DNA of 64,000 nucleotides from GCA-002708315 sp964460905 (GTDB taxonomy: Bacteria > Bacteroidota > Bacteroidia > Bacteroidales > F082), in assembly GCA_964460905.1 (NCBI GenBank), contig CAYWRM010000008.1, positions 1 to 64,000 on the forward strand. The letters are read 5' to 3'. The notes under the pieces were generated by a model. That model made no database searches. It was not told the DNA's origin and worked only from the letters and a program-made list of their open reading frames with translations. The position numbers and the translations under genes are program-made. Below are positions 1-8,922 of the stretch, piece by piece; the stretch's first letter is position 1, and the number at the start of each line of letters is the position of its first letter.

Positions 1-48
1 TGAGAGACAAAAGATTAAATATGTGTTATATTTGTTCGTAAGGATTGA

Positions 49-846
49 CTAACTAATTATACAAGTAAAGATGTACGGAAGGCAGTTATTGAAGAAACTA
101 CTTATCTTAAAAATGGAGAGATTAGAAAAAAAGGATTAATAAATGTACCTCTTGATTATGATGATTTTAAAAATGCCAATCTTGACAGAGTTTATTGGAA
201 TAACATACATGTAGTTAGTGGTGATTTTAGAGGTGCAAGTTTTCGCTCTGCACATTGTAATGGATCTGATTTCTCAGGTTCTGATTTCCGATTTAGTGAT
301 GTAAGATGGACAGAAGCGAATAACGCAATATTAAATAATTGTGATTTTAGTCGTGCAACTTTATTTCGTATGCATGTTAACGGTTCCAATATGGAAGAAT
401 CTGATTTTAGAGGTGCGAATATGTTTGGAGTTATAGGTCATAGAGCAAATTTTAGAAACTGCAACTTTACTAATTCTCTGATGAAAGAATCAGAGTTTAC
501 TGATGCAGATTTTACCGGTAGCATAGCAGTAAAGGTAAAATTAATTATTTCTGTTTTTGCTGGTGCAAAGATGGATTCGACTGATTTAAGTTATTCTGAT
601 TTTACTGGTGCAGGTTTGGAAGAAGTTAGTTTCATTAACGCCAGAATAATTGAAGGTGATTTTAGAGGTGCACATTTACAGGAAGCTAACTTTACCGGAG
701 CAGATTTAAAAGGGTGTAACTTTTTTGCTGCAGAGTTTGTAAATACTATCTTTACGGATGCAATTAATATCCCTGAAGGTATTGAAGAACTAATTGTTGA
801 TGGTAAAATTACAGGTGTATGCAGTGTTGGTGGTAATGATGATTAA
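49..846 (+). CDS. Pentapeptide-repeat protein, 5' end broken or unresolved
   Basis: The frame is a run of pentapeptide repeats (A(D/N)LxX type, seen as GDFRGA, SDFSGS, ADFTGS, ANFTGA, ADLKGC), which fold into a right-handed quadrilateral beta-helix; such proteins are often of unknown function. The first ATG in frame is at 370, giving 158 residues. The repeats nevertheless continue upstream in the same frame to about 190, and the frame stays open back to 49. Between 49 and 369 it has no ATG, GTG or TTG codon. Frame 2 is open from the window edge to 50, so a one-base shift could join an upstream N-terminus. It ends 2 bases before the next gene, suggesting co-transcription. The fold assignment is firm; whether the gene is intact is uncertain. 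Confidence 0.75.
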   Translation, partial: LTNYTSKDVRKAVIEETTYLKNGEIRKKGLINVPLDYDDFKNANLDRVYWNNIHVVSGDFRGASFRSAHCNGSDFSGSDFRFSDVRWTEANNAILNNCDFSRATLFRMHVNGSNMEESDFRGANMFGVIGHRANFRNCNFTNSLMKESEFTDADFTGSIAVKVKLIISVFAGAKMDSTDLSYSDFTGAGLEEVSFINARIIEGDFRGAHLQEANFTGADLKGCNFFAAEFVNTIFTDAINIPEGIEELIVDGKITGVCSVGGNDD

Positions 847-848
847 AT

Positions 849-1481
849 ATGAAGGTTCTTTTTCTTTACATATTGTTACTGATAATTTTTCCTAACTCGG
901 CATTTTCATATTCGAGTATTATAGGCGAAGAAAACGCAACAAAGAGTGATACAATTGTTTATGAAATTGATATTGAGAAAAGTAGACTTGACTGGTATTG
1001 TGATATTCATGATGGCTATATAATGTTAGATAGTGGTTATATTACAATTTATAATAATGAAATTATTGCCGGAAGATTTGTAATTTGTATGGAAAGCCTT
1101 ATTGATCTGGATATTATTGATTATGAGTTAATGAGAATAACCTTCGAGAATACTCTTAAATCCATTGAGTTTTTTAATACGGCTAAATTTCACCATTCTG
1201 TTTTTGAGTTCGATTATGTTCAAAAAACTAATTCTGGGTATAATATTACAGGAGAACTTGAATTAATGAGCGTAGTTCAATGTATAGATTTTGATGCTGA
1301 ATTTGAGTTTAGCAATGATAAGCTTATTGCAACATCCGACAGTATTACTATTGACCGCACTCATTGGGGAATAACATCAATGTCGAAAGATGATGCTAAA
1401 AGTGATAGAAGTTTTATTGTGCCCAATGAGATTGGTATTGTTGTTCACTTGGTTGCTTACGAATACTCTAACTCTCAATAA
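849..1481 (+). CDS. Secreted YceI-like protein
   Basis: This 210-residue protein has an N-terminal signal peptide (hydrophobic residues about 3-20, ending near SAFS). The rest resembles the YceI lipocalin-like family that binds isoprenoid or lipid ligands in the periplasm. Recognisable features are a conserved early tryptophan in SRLDWYCDI, a central region equivalent to the FDxxxYP region, a late strand giving NITGELELM, and the closing IDRTHWGI motif. It follows the pentapeptide gene by 2 bases and precedes a UbiA-like membrane protein, a polyprenyl-type neighbour that fits a lipid-related role. The family is inferred from pattern only; the ligand is unknown. Confidence 0.6.
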   Translation: MKVLFLYILLLIIFPNSAFSYSSIIGEENATKSDTIVYEIDIEKSRLDWYCDIHDGYIMLDSGYITIYNNEIIAGRFVICMESLIDLDIIDYELMRITFENTLKSIEFFNTAKFHHSVFEFDYVQKTNSGYNITGELELMSVVQCIDFDAEFEFSNDKLIATSDSITIDRTHWGITSMSKDDAKSDRSFIVPNEIGIVVHLVAYEYSNSQ

Positions 1482-1565
1482 CTGAAATTATAATACACAT
1501 TATATTTCAAATTATATTTTCTGATACCGCTCTGACATTAAGGCAGACAAGTAATATTGTATATT

Positions 1566-2354
1566 ATGTTTCCCAAAAAAAATAAATATAGCTTTCTTGA
1601 GTTCCTTCAAATTTTGAGTATCGATGTTGTATTTGGTACACTTGCTATTGGATATATGGCGACGAGAATTTTAAATGTAGTACCTACTCCTTGTTGGTGG
1701 ATTATTTTAGCTCTTTCTGTTTGGGTTATCTATTCACTTGATCATATTGTTGATAGTTTTAAAAAAAAAGGTGACGCAGTAATTATAAGGCACAGGTTTC
1801 ATTATATTTATCGAAAACCTATACTTATAGTAATTACTATTGCCGGATTGATAAGTATAACTTTAAGCATATTATTCCTTGAAAAACAAATTATATATAG
1901 TGGATTAATATTAACATTATTTATAGCAATCTATCTATGTTCAATTTATGTTTCTAATAAGAAAAAAACCATCTTATTACAAAAAGAGCTTTATATTGCC
2001 CTGGTATATACAACAGGTATATTCTTAGCTCCAATTTATTGGTACCAACAGTTGCCACCCTACCCTATTTTGCTGATCATTTTCATTATTTTTATACTTG
2101 CCTGGTTTGAAGGAATAATGATATCATGGTTTGATTTTGATAATGATATTAATGACGGACACTGCTCATTTACTGTTATAGTTGGTAAAAAAAATACGAG
2201 AAGATTTCTTTTAATTGCTCATTCATTAATAGAGTTTATAATGATAACAGCTTTATTAATCACCAGCGATAGCATTGTATTTTACGTTTTACTGATTAAT
2301 CTGATAATGAATCTAATGTTGGGACTATTATTTTATTTCCACACAATAAAATAA
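1566..2354 (+). CDS. UbiA-like prenyltransferase family membrane protein, 3' frameshifted
   Basis: This polytopic membrane protein has the two Asp-rich motifs of UbiA-type prenyltransferases: SLDHIVDS near residue 60 and WFDFDNDIND near residue 195. These normally bind Mg-diphosphate of a prenyl donor. The ATG at 1566 is preferred to the in-frame TTG at 1557. The frame stops at 2354, but the other frame from 2339 to 2422 reads through a family-like C-terminal stretch containing KYHRLIGESIFLLP. That suggests a one-base frameshift near 2335-2340 removed the last segment. This could be a real mutation or a sequencing error. The substrate is unknown. Confidence 0.6.
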   Translation: MFPKKNKYSFLEFLQILSIDVVFGTLAIGYMATRILNVVPTPCWWIILALSVWVIYSLDHIVDSFKKKGDAVIIRHRFHYIYRKPILIVITIAGLISITLSILFLEKQIIYSGLILTLFIAIYLCSIYVSNKKKTILLQKELYIALVYTTGIFLAPIYWYQQLPPYPILLIIFIIFILAWFEGIMISWFDFDNDINDGHCSFTVIVGKKNTRRFLLIAHSLIEFIMITALLITSDSIVFYVLLINLIMNLMLGLLFYFHTIK

Positions 2355-2422
2355 GTGCTAAATATCATAGGCTAATTGGCGAATCCATTTTCCTGCTCCC
2401 TGTTCTGGTATTTTTTGTTTGA
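2339..2422 (+). pseudogene. Out-of-frame C-terminal tail of the UbiA-like gene
   Basis: Reading codons from 2339 gives about 27 residues including KYHRLIGESIFLLPVL, then TGA at 2420-2422. The segment is hydrophobic and follows directly on the upstream membrane protein, so I read it as that gene's original C-terminus displaced by one base. Seen directly: open frame and sequence. Inferred: that it belongs to the UbiA-like protein. Confidence 0.45.
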
Positions 2423-2519
2423 AGTTTCAGAGGATTGGATGGCTCATATTATCATATTTATTCAGAAACAAATAAAAAATAGAGGTATATTATTTAGCAA
2501 TTTTAACCCTCAAATTTCT

Positions 2520-2527
2520 TATTTTTG
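2520..2527 (+). promoter_or_regulatory. Bacteroidota -7 element (TATTTTTG)
   Basis: It matches the TAnnTTTG -7 consensus and lies 28 bases before the lytic transglycosylase start. No clear -33 TTTG is visible. Confidence 0.4.
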
Positions 2528-2555
2528 CACTTTCTAAAATCATTTCTAAGAATAC

Positions 2556-3521
2556 ATGAATAGAATCATTACTTACATATTTTTAATCATTTTAATTTTG
2601 TTGTTAATTTTTGGTTTTGACAAACTACTAATCAACAAACAAAGCCAATTGCCCGGCACAAATGAACAATATTACAAAATAGTATCAGTATCAATACCAG
2701 ATACACTCTTTTTTGCAGGAGAGGAAATGCCTTTGGATATTTTTTATGTAAAAGAAGCTTTGGATCGTGAATTATCTGTAAATACTTATTGGCACTCATC
2801 AACTCTCCAGTTAATAAAAAAATCATACAGGTGGTTTCCTCTTTTTGATTCTATTTTGAGCGCAAATGGAATACCAGCAGACTATAAATATCTAGCAGTT
2901 ATAGAGAGTGGCTTAGATAATGTAGTTTCTTCATCAAATGCCGTGGGTTACTGGCAATTTTTAAAGGGTACTGCTCGAGATTATGGATTGGAAGTAAACA
3001 AGGAAGTTGATGAAAGGTATAATATTGAAAAATCAACTGAGGCTGCCTGTAAGTATTTCCTTGAAAGTTATGAAAAGTTTGGCAATTGGACATTGGTTGC
3101 AGCTGCATATAACGCAGGAAATAAGGGAATTACCAAACAGATGGAAAGACAAAAATCAGTTTCATATTATGATTTGCTTTTGTCGGATGAAACTTCAAGA
3201 TATGTTTATCGAATTGCAGCAATGAAGATTATACTTGAAAATCCCGAAGCATATGGTTTTTATATTGAAGAAAGCGATGTTTATCTTCCTATTAAAACCC
3301 ATGATATAATCATTGACAATAAAGTTGATGACTTAGCTGATCTGGCTCATGCTAATGGAATTAGTTATAAAATCCTTAAATATTTTAACCCCTGGCTTCG
3401 ACAAAACTATTTGAAAAATAAGAAGAACAAAACTTATTATATTCAAATCCCGGATGCACCTTACAATATTACACATGAGGAAATAATACTTAATCAGAAC
3501 GGAATTATAACTAATAAGTGA
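2556..3521 (+). CDS. Membrane-anchored lytic transglycosylase with SLT domain
   Basis: Peptidoglycan lytic transglycosylase of the MltD type. Residues 5-21 form an N-terminal membrane or signal segment. The SLT domain spans about 95-215, with catalytic Glu117 in LAVIESGL, followed by the family motifs SSNAVGYWQF and AAYNAGNKGI. The C-terminal stretch (about 245-310, including LADLAHANGISYKILKYFNP) resembles a LysM peptidoglycan-binding module. It would cleave glycan strands in the periplasm during wall remodelling. uvrA begins only 8 bases downstream, so the two may share a transcript, although their functions are unrelated. Confidence 0.85.
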   Translation: MNRIITYIFLIILILLLIFGFDKLLINKQSQLPGTNEQYYKIVSVSIPDTLFFAGEEMPLDIFYVKEALDRELSVNTYWHSSTLQLIKKSYRWFPLFDSILSANGIPADYKYLAVIESGLDNVVSSSNAVGYWQFLKGTARDYGLEVNKEVDERYNIEKSTEAACKYFLESYEKFGNWTLVAAAYNAGNKGITKQMERQKSVSYYDLLLSDETSRYVYRIAAMKIILENPEAYGFYIEESDVYLPIKTHDIIIDNKVDDLADLAHANGISYKILKYFNPWLRQNYLKNKKNKTYYIQIPDAPYNITHEEIILNQNGIITNK

Positions 3522-3529
3522 TTGAGTAA

Positions 3530-6373
3530 ATGACTGAGCAAAAGAATAATGATAAAGGGCAGATAGAGGTTTTGGGAGCAAGAGTTCATAACCTTAAAAA
3601 TATTGATGTAGTTATTCCCAGAAATAAATTTGTTGTTATAACCGGGTTAAGCGGAAGTGGTAAGTCATCGCTTGCGTTTGATACAATATACGCCGAAGGT
3701 CAACGGCGCTATATGGAAACTTTGTCAGCTTATGCACGGCAGTTTATTGGTAATATGGAAAGACCTGATGTTGATAAAATTTCAGGCTTAAGTCCCGTTA
3801 TTTCAATTGAACAAAAATCAGTAAATAAAAACCCACGGTCAACTGTAGGTACTATTACAGAAGTATATGATTATCTTCGTCTTCTTTTTGCCAGGGCTTC
3901 GAAAGCATATTCGTACACAAGCGGTGAAATAATGGTTCAATATTCTGAAAAACAGATATTGGAATTGATACTTCAAGAATTTCATGGAAAAAGAATTTCT
4001 ATCTTATCACCTCTTGTAAAAAGACGCAAAGGTCATTATAGAGAACTTTTTGAACAAGTAAGGCAACAGGGATTTTTAAAAGTAAGAATAGATTCAGAGA
4101 TTCGTGAAATTGCATTTGGCTTACAGCTAGATCGTTATAAAGTTCATGATATTGAAGTTGTTGTTGACAGGCTCAAGGTAGGTAGCAAAGATAGCGATAG
4201 GTTAAAAAGAGCAGTAGTCTCAGCCATGAAGCTGGGTAAAGGATCATTGTTGATAATAGAGGAGGAAAATGATACCCTAAGACATTTTAGTAGTAAGTTA
4301 ATGTGCCCAACATCAGGTGTGTCGTATGATGAACCGGAACCTAATTCATTCTCCTTTAATTCGCCATACGGTGCTTGTGAAAACTGTAACGGACTGGGCT
4401 TTGTTAAGGAAGTTGATCTGAAAAAGATAATGCCCAACCCCCAATTAAGTATAAAACGTGGTGGTATTGCTCCTTTGGGAGAATATAAAAGCAATTGGGT
4501 TTTTAATCAAATTGAGGCTATTAGCTTAAAATTTGGATTTACATTAAACACTCCAATAAGTGAAATTCCGGAGAAAGCTATTCAAACCATATTGTATGGT
4601 TCAAATCAAACATTTGAAGTAAAGAAAGAATACCTCGGAATCACCTCAACCTATACTCTTTCGTTTGAGGGTGTGGTAAAATATATTGAGAACTATAGTG
4701 GCGAAAATTCATCCCAGATATCTAAGAAATGGGCAGATGCCTTCATGAACAAGAATACTTGTGATGTTTGTGGTGGAGCGCGATTAAAAAAAGAATCATT
4801 AAACTTTCTTATTGGCGGACGAAATATTGCAGATTTGTCTAATATGGATCTTACTAGTTTGTATTCATGGGTGGATACCGCTGAAGAAGATATGGATGAC
4901 AGGCAAAAAACAATTGCCCATGAAATACTTCTAGAGATTAAAACAAGACTCAGCTTTTTACTTGATGTTGGCATTGGCTACCTTAACCTTTTCCGATCTG
5001 CAAGAAGCCTATCCGGTGGTGAGTCACAGCGTATTAGGTTAGCTACTCAGATAGGTACTCAGTTAACAGGAGTGCTATATATTCTTGATGAGCCAAGTAT
5101 TGGACTTCATCAACGCGACAATCTTAAGCTTATTAAAGCATTAAAAAATCTTAGGGATATTGGAAATTCTGTTATTGTTGTTGAGCATGATAAAGAAACA
5201 ATATTGGCTGCAGACCATATTATTGATATTGGTCCTGGTGCCGGACGGCATGGTGGTGAAATTGTTGCCGAAGGAACACCTGAGTTAATAAAGAATAATG
5301 GTAGCATAACCGCTGACTATCTGGTTGGTAAGCGGAGAATTAATATTCCTAAGGTAAGAAGAGAAGGAAATCTGAAAAATATTATCTTATTTGGTGCAAC
5401 AGGCAATAATTTGAAAAATGTTGATATTAGCTTTCCTCTGGGAAAACTAATTTGTATTACAGGGGTTTCGGGTAGCGGTAAATCTTCATTAATAAATAAT
5501 ACTCTCTACCCTATTCTTAGTAATCATTTTTATCGTTCACTAAAAAATACTTTGCCCTATACTTCTATTGAAGGAATTGAAAATATTGATAAGGTTATCG
5601 AAATTAACCAATCACCAATAGGACGCACTCCACGATCTAACCCTGCAACATATACAAAGGTTTTTGATGAAATAAGGAAACTATATGGTAGTCTGCCGGA
5701 GTCGAAAATAAGAGGATATAAACCAGGCAGATTTTCTTTTAATGTTAAAGGTGGACGTTGTGAAACATGTAAAGGTGCAGGAGTTGAAACTATTGAAATG
5801 AATTTTCTGCCGGATGTTTATGTTAATTGTAATGATTGTCAGGGCAAGAGGTATAATCGTGAAACACTGGAAGTTAGATATAGGGGTAAATCGATTAATG
5901 ATGTGCTCAAAATGACAATTAATCAGGCAGTAAAGTTCTTTGGAAAAATACACTTTATAACAAATAAATTAATTGCATTGCAAGATGTAGGTTTAGGGTA
6001 TATTACTCTTGGTCAATCATCAACAACAATATCAGGTGGTGAAGCACAACGAGTAAAACTTGCCACCGAACTGTCGAAAAAAGACACTGGTAATACTTTG
6101 TATATTCTTGATGAGCCTACTACCGGATTGCATTTTGAAGATGTAAAAGTTTTACTTGGTGTGCTAGATAAGCTTGTAGATAAAGGAAATACAATTATAA
6201 TAATTGAGCATAATATGGAGGTTATAAAAGTAGCCGATCATATAATTGATTTAGGACCTGAAGGTGGAGAAAGTGGTGGCGAAATACTATGTACAGGCAC
6301 TCCGGAAGAGATAGCAAACAATACAATCAGTAAAACTGCGTATTATATTAAAAGGGAATTAGAGGATATTTAA
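3530..6373 (+). CDS. uvrA: Excinuclease ABC subunit A
   Basis: UvrA is the damage-sensing ATPase of nucleotide excision repair, forming UvrA2-UvrB complexes on distorted DNA. The 947 residues carry two ABC modules. The first Walker A is GLSGSGKSS near residue 38 and the second GVSGSGKSS near residue 645. Both signature motifs are present (SLSGGESQRI and TISGGEAQRV), as are both DEPS/DEPT Walker B regions. The large Zn site keeps the CETCKG ... CNDCQG spacing. The first insertion-domain knuckle reads CPTS rather than CPxC, so one usual cysteine is replaced; a paired ACENCNGLG follows. Length is normal for the family. Confidence 0.97.
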   Translation: MTEQKNNDKGQIEVLGARVHNLKNIDVVIPRNKFVVITGLSGSGKSSLAFDTIYAEGQRRYMETLSAYARQFIGNMERPDVDKISGLSPVISIEQKSVNKNPRSTVGTITEVYDYLRLLFARASKAYSYTSGEIMVQYSEKQILELILQEFHGKRISILSPLVKRRKGHYRELFEQVRQQGFLKVRIDSEIREIAFGLQLDRYKVHDIEVVVDRLKVGSKDSDRLKRAVVSAMKLGKGSLLIIEEENDTLRHFSSKLMCPTSGVSYDEPEPNSFSFNSPYGACENCNGLGFVKEVDLKKIMPNPQLSIKRGGIAPLGEYKSNWVFNQIEAISLKFGFTLNTPISEIPEKAIQTILYGSNQTFEVKKEYLGITSTYTLSFEGVVKYIENYSGENSSQISKKWADAFMNKNTCDVCGGARLKKESLNFLIGGRNIADLSNMDLTSLYSWVDTAEEDMDDRQKTIAHEILLEIKTRLSFLLDVGIGYLNLFRSARSLSGGESQRIRLATQIGTQLTGVLYILDEPSIGLHQRDNLKLIKALKNLRDIGNSVIVVEHDKETILAADHIIDIGPGAGRHGGEIVAEGTPELIKNNGSITADYLVGKRRINIPKVRREGNLKNIILFGATGNNLKNVDISFPLGKLICITGVSGSGKSSLINNTLYPILSNHFYRSLKNTLPYTSIEGIENIDKVIEINQSPIGRTPRSNPATYTKVFDEIRKLYGSLPESKIRGYKPGRFSFNVKGGRCETCKGAGVETIEMNFLPDVYVNCNDCQGKRYNRETLEVRYRGKSINDVLKMTINQAVKFFGKIHFITNKLIALQDVGLGYITLGQSSTTISGGEAQRVKLATELSKKDTGNTLYILDEPTTGLHFEDVKVLLGVLDKLVDKGNTIIIIEHNMEVIKVADHIIDLGPEGGESGGEILCTGTPEEIANNTISKTAYYIKRELEDI

Positions 6374-6430
6374 CAAGAAATAATGGTTCTTGTACCCTGA
6401 TTAATTTTAAAAAAACTAAATTATATTGAT

Positions 6431-7141
6431 ATGAATAATGACGAAATAATCAGGATGCGCAAAGAATTTAAACCAAAATCCTGGGCACAGATAAAAGCTC
6501 ACGACTCATGGTCGGTATTTAAAATTATGTCGGAAGTTGTTGATGGCTATGAAACACTTGCAAGAATCGGTCCTTGTGTGGCAGTATTTGGTTCAGCCCG
6601 CACAAAAATGGGTGACGATTGCTATAAAGATGCAGAAGAGGTTGCGTATCTTCTTACAAAGAAAGGTTTTGGCATTATTACAGGAGGAGGTCCCGGAGTT
6701 ATGGAAGCTGCAAACAAAGGAGCACATATTGCCGGGGGTAAATCAGTAGGGTTAAACATTAACCTGCCTTTTGAACAAACAGCTAATAATTATATCGACC
6801 CTGATAAACTAATGCAGTTCGACTATTTTTTTACACGTAAGCTAATGTTTATGAGATATTCTCAAGGTTATATTGTACTACCCGGAGGGTTTGGAACAAT
6901 GGATGAATTATTTGAAGCCATAACGCTTATTCAAACTGACAAGCTTGTGAATTTTCCAATCGTACTAATAAATAGAGAATATTGGGCCGGACTAATAAAT
7001 TGGATAAAAGAAAGAATGTTGAAAGAAGGAAATATAAACGAGGATGACTTGGAAATATTTCATCTGGTTGATACTGTGGAAGAAGCTGTTAATGTTGTTG
7101 ATGAGTTTTACACAAAATATTCGCTTAAGCCTAATTTCTAG
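6431..7141 (+). CDS. LOG-family Rossmann-fold protein (TIGR00730)
   Basis: This 236-residue protein has the two diagnostic LOG motifs: GGGPGVMEAANKGA and PGGFGTMDELFE, the PGGxGTxxE active-site signature. Characterised members are phosphoribohydrolases that release the base from nucleoside 5'-monophosphates such as cytokinin precursors or AMP; others were once misnamed lysine decarboxylases. It lies 57 bases after uvrA on the same strand. The bacterial substrate cannot be read from the sequence. Confidence 0.88.
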   Translation: MNNDEIIRMRKEFKPKSWAQIKAHDSWSVFKIMSEVVDGYETLARIGPCVAVFGSARTKMGDDCYKDAEEVAYLLTKKGFGIITGGGPGVMEAANKGAHIAGGKSVGLNINLPFEQTANNYIDPDKLMQFDYFFTRKLMFMRYSQGYIVLPGGFGTMDELFEAITLIQTDKLVNFPIVLINREYWAGLINWIKERMLKEGNINEDDLEIFHLVDTVEEAVNVVDEFYTKYSLKPNF

Positions 7142-7316
7142 CCTGAAAAATTCATCACACAAATACGCGGAGACGCAAAGTGTTGGATATGAATAATTCT
7201 AAGAATGAGTTAGTTTGGACATATAAAAACTGAGTTTTTTTAAGAAAAAGTTTTTAATTTACTTATTATAAGCGACTTAGCGCCTTTGCGAGAGGTTTTG
7301 TGAATAATGCAGGCTA
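7139..7316 (+). repeat. Imperfect palindromic intergenic repeat
   Basis: The ends are inverted (TAGCCTG and CAGGCTA). Inside, an arm with CACAAATACGCGGAGACGCA faces CTTAGCGCCTTTGCGAG and GGTTTTGTGAATAA. The words CACAAA and CGCAAAG recur in the 8741-8830 element, so both probably belong to one degenerate palindromic family common in Bacteroidota intergenic DNA. It sits in the convergent gap between the LOG gene and nhaA and overlaps the stop codon of the former. Confidence 0.5.
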
Positions 7317-7322
7317 GTAAAA

Positions 7323-8636
7323 TTAAGACTTTCTATTACCCATACTCAACCAAATCATACCGATAATAGCTGAAATAAGGGAAGCGGCCATAATACCAAC
7401 TTTGGCAATTTGTTTAAAATTTTCATCCACAAATGCTAAATCGGAAATAAACATCGACATTGTAAAACCTATTCCGGCTAGAAAAGCAATTCCATATATC
7501 TGATTCCATGTAATACCTTCAGGTAGTACTGCAATCTTTAACCAAACAGTAAGGTGTGAGAATAATGAAATTCCAAGAAATTTACCTAAAACAAGTCCGG
7601 CAATTATACCAAGTGAGATAGGATGTATTATCATTTCAATAACACTGCCTTCAATATGAACCCCAGCATTACTTAGTGCAAAGACAGGCAGTATGAAGAA
7701 AGCTGTTATTGGGTGAAGTGTATGCTCTAGCTTTTGTAACGGGGTTTGCGCTCCATTATTCAGAATTTCAATTTCAGAAATAAAATGTGCCTGATTTTTA
7801 GTTAAAAGTGGATTTTTGCTAGGCACTTCTTTATTAAACTTATCTAAACATTTCGAAAGTTTCTTAACATATTCATTTTCACTAATTTTTGTTCGTGCAG
7901 GAATAGTGAGAGCGATTAACACACCTGCTATTGTAGCATGAACACCCGAAAAGACAAATGCCATCCAAACTCCAATAAAACCTACAATGGCATAGAACGA
8001 TGTTCTTCTTACACCGGCAAAATTTGCTATTAATAAAACTCCTATAAAAAATGCAGCAGAGAGAAGTTCATTATAATTTATAGTATCGGTATAAAATATA
8101 GCAATTACCATTACGGCACCTAAATCGTCTGCTATGGCAAGGGCAGTTAAGAAGATTTTAAGATTTATATTTACGCGTTTACCTAATAATGCAAGAAGCC
8201 CAAGCGAAAATGCTATATCTGTTGCCATGGGTATTCCCCATCCGTGAAGATATTCAGGATAGTTAATAGAAACAATTGCATATACCGCCGCAGGAATTAT
8301 CATTCCTCCTACTGCAGCTACAATGGGCATTGAGGCCTTTTTTATTGTTGAGAGTTCGCCGCCCATTATTTCTCTTTTTATCTCAAGTCCTATTGTGAAA
8401 AAAAACAGAGCCATTAAGCCATCGTTAATCCAATGATGTAAAGAGCCTATCATATTGATTTCACCCCATACAAAACCAACTTTTAATTCATGCCATAGTC
8501 GATGATATGATTCATAGTATGCTGAATTAGCCCAAATTAAAGCGGCAATTGTTATGAGAATTAATATTATTCCTCCATAGGCTTCCTCGCTTATAAAACG
8601 CGAAATTCTAAAAGTAACTACCGGCTTATTCTTCAT
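7323..8636 (-). CDS. nhaA: Na+/H+ antiporter NhaA
   Basis: The 437 residues form the twelve-helix NhaA fold of the inner membrane. The ion-binding pair is visible in ALAIADDLGAVMVIAIFYT (two adjacent Asp). Early family motifs include GLEIKREIMGGELS and ATDIAFSLGLLALLGKR. A hydrophilic loop near residues 245-295 is longer than in E. coli. The function is electrogenic exchange of internal Na+ for 2 H+, supporting growth in salt and at alkaline pH. It is transcribed alone, and a second antiporter gene lies 286 bases upstream on the same strand. Confidence 0.95.
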   Translation of the reverse strand: MKNKPVVTFRISRFISEEAYGGIILILITIAALIWANSAYYESYHRLWHELKVGFVWGEINMIGSLHHWINDGLMALFFFTIGLEIKREIMGGELSTIKKASMPIVAAVGGMIIPAAVYAIVSINYPEYLHGWGIPMATDIAFSLGLLALLGKRVNINLKIFLTALAIADDLGAVMVIAIFYTDTINYNELLSAAFFIGVLLIANFAGVRRTSFYAIVGFIGVWMAFVFSGVHATIAGVLIALTIPARTKISENEYVKKLSKCLDKFNKEVPSKNPLLTKNQAHFISEIEILNNGAQTPLQKLEHTLHPITAFFILPVFALSNAGVHIEGSVIEMIIHPISLGIIAGLVLGKFLGISLFSHLTVWLKIAVLPEGITWNQIYGIAFLAGIGFTMSMFISDLAFVDENFKQIAKVGIMAASLISAIIGMIWLSMGNRKS

Positions 8637-8740
8637 ATATACTTAAGTTTGATTTTAATAATAAGGAAAATTAAGTATTAGGTTACTAATCAGTATGGTT
8701 ATTTTAATATTAATCAGTCAATTAAGAATTGCAATTTCTC

Positions 8741-8830
8741 CTTTGTGTTCCCTTTGTCATCCTTAGTGCTACTTTGTGGTTAAATTTTTACCATGAAGGC
8801 ACACAAAGTACATCACAAAGATACGCAAAG
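8741..8830 (+). repeat. Imperfect palindromic repeat with CACAAAG words
   Basis: The left arm (CTTTGTGTTCCCTTTGTCAT onward) and right arm (ending GATACGCAAAG) are near reverse complements around a centre at about 8785 (GTGGTTAAATTTTTACCAT). It resembles the 7139-7316 element. It lies upstream of nhaA and could form a long hairpin in RNA. Confidence 0.55.
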
Positions 8831-8922
8831 TATAATATTTTATTAAATGTCAGTACATTATATTAACTATATGTTTATAAGAATAACACTGATTAGTAAC
8901 AGTATTAGTTTTGCATATACAT

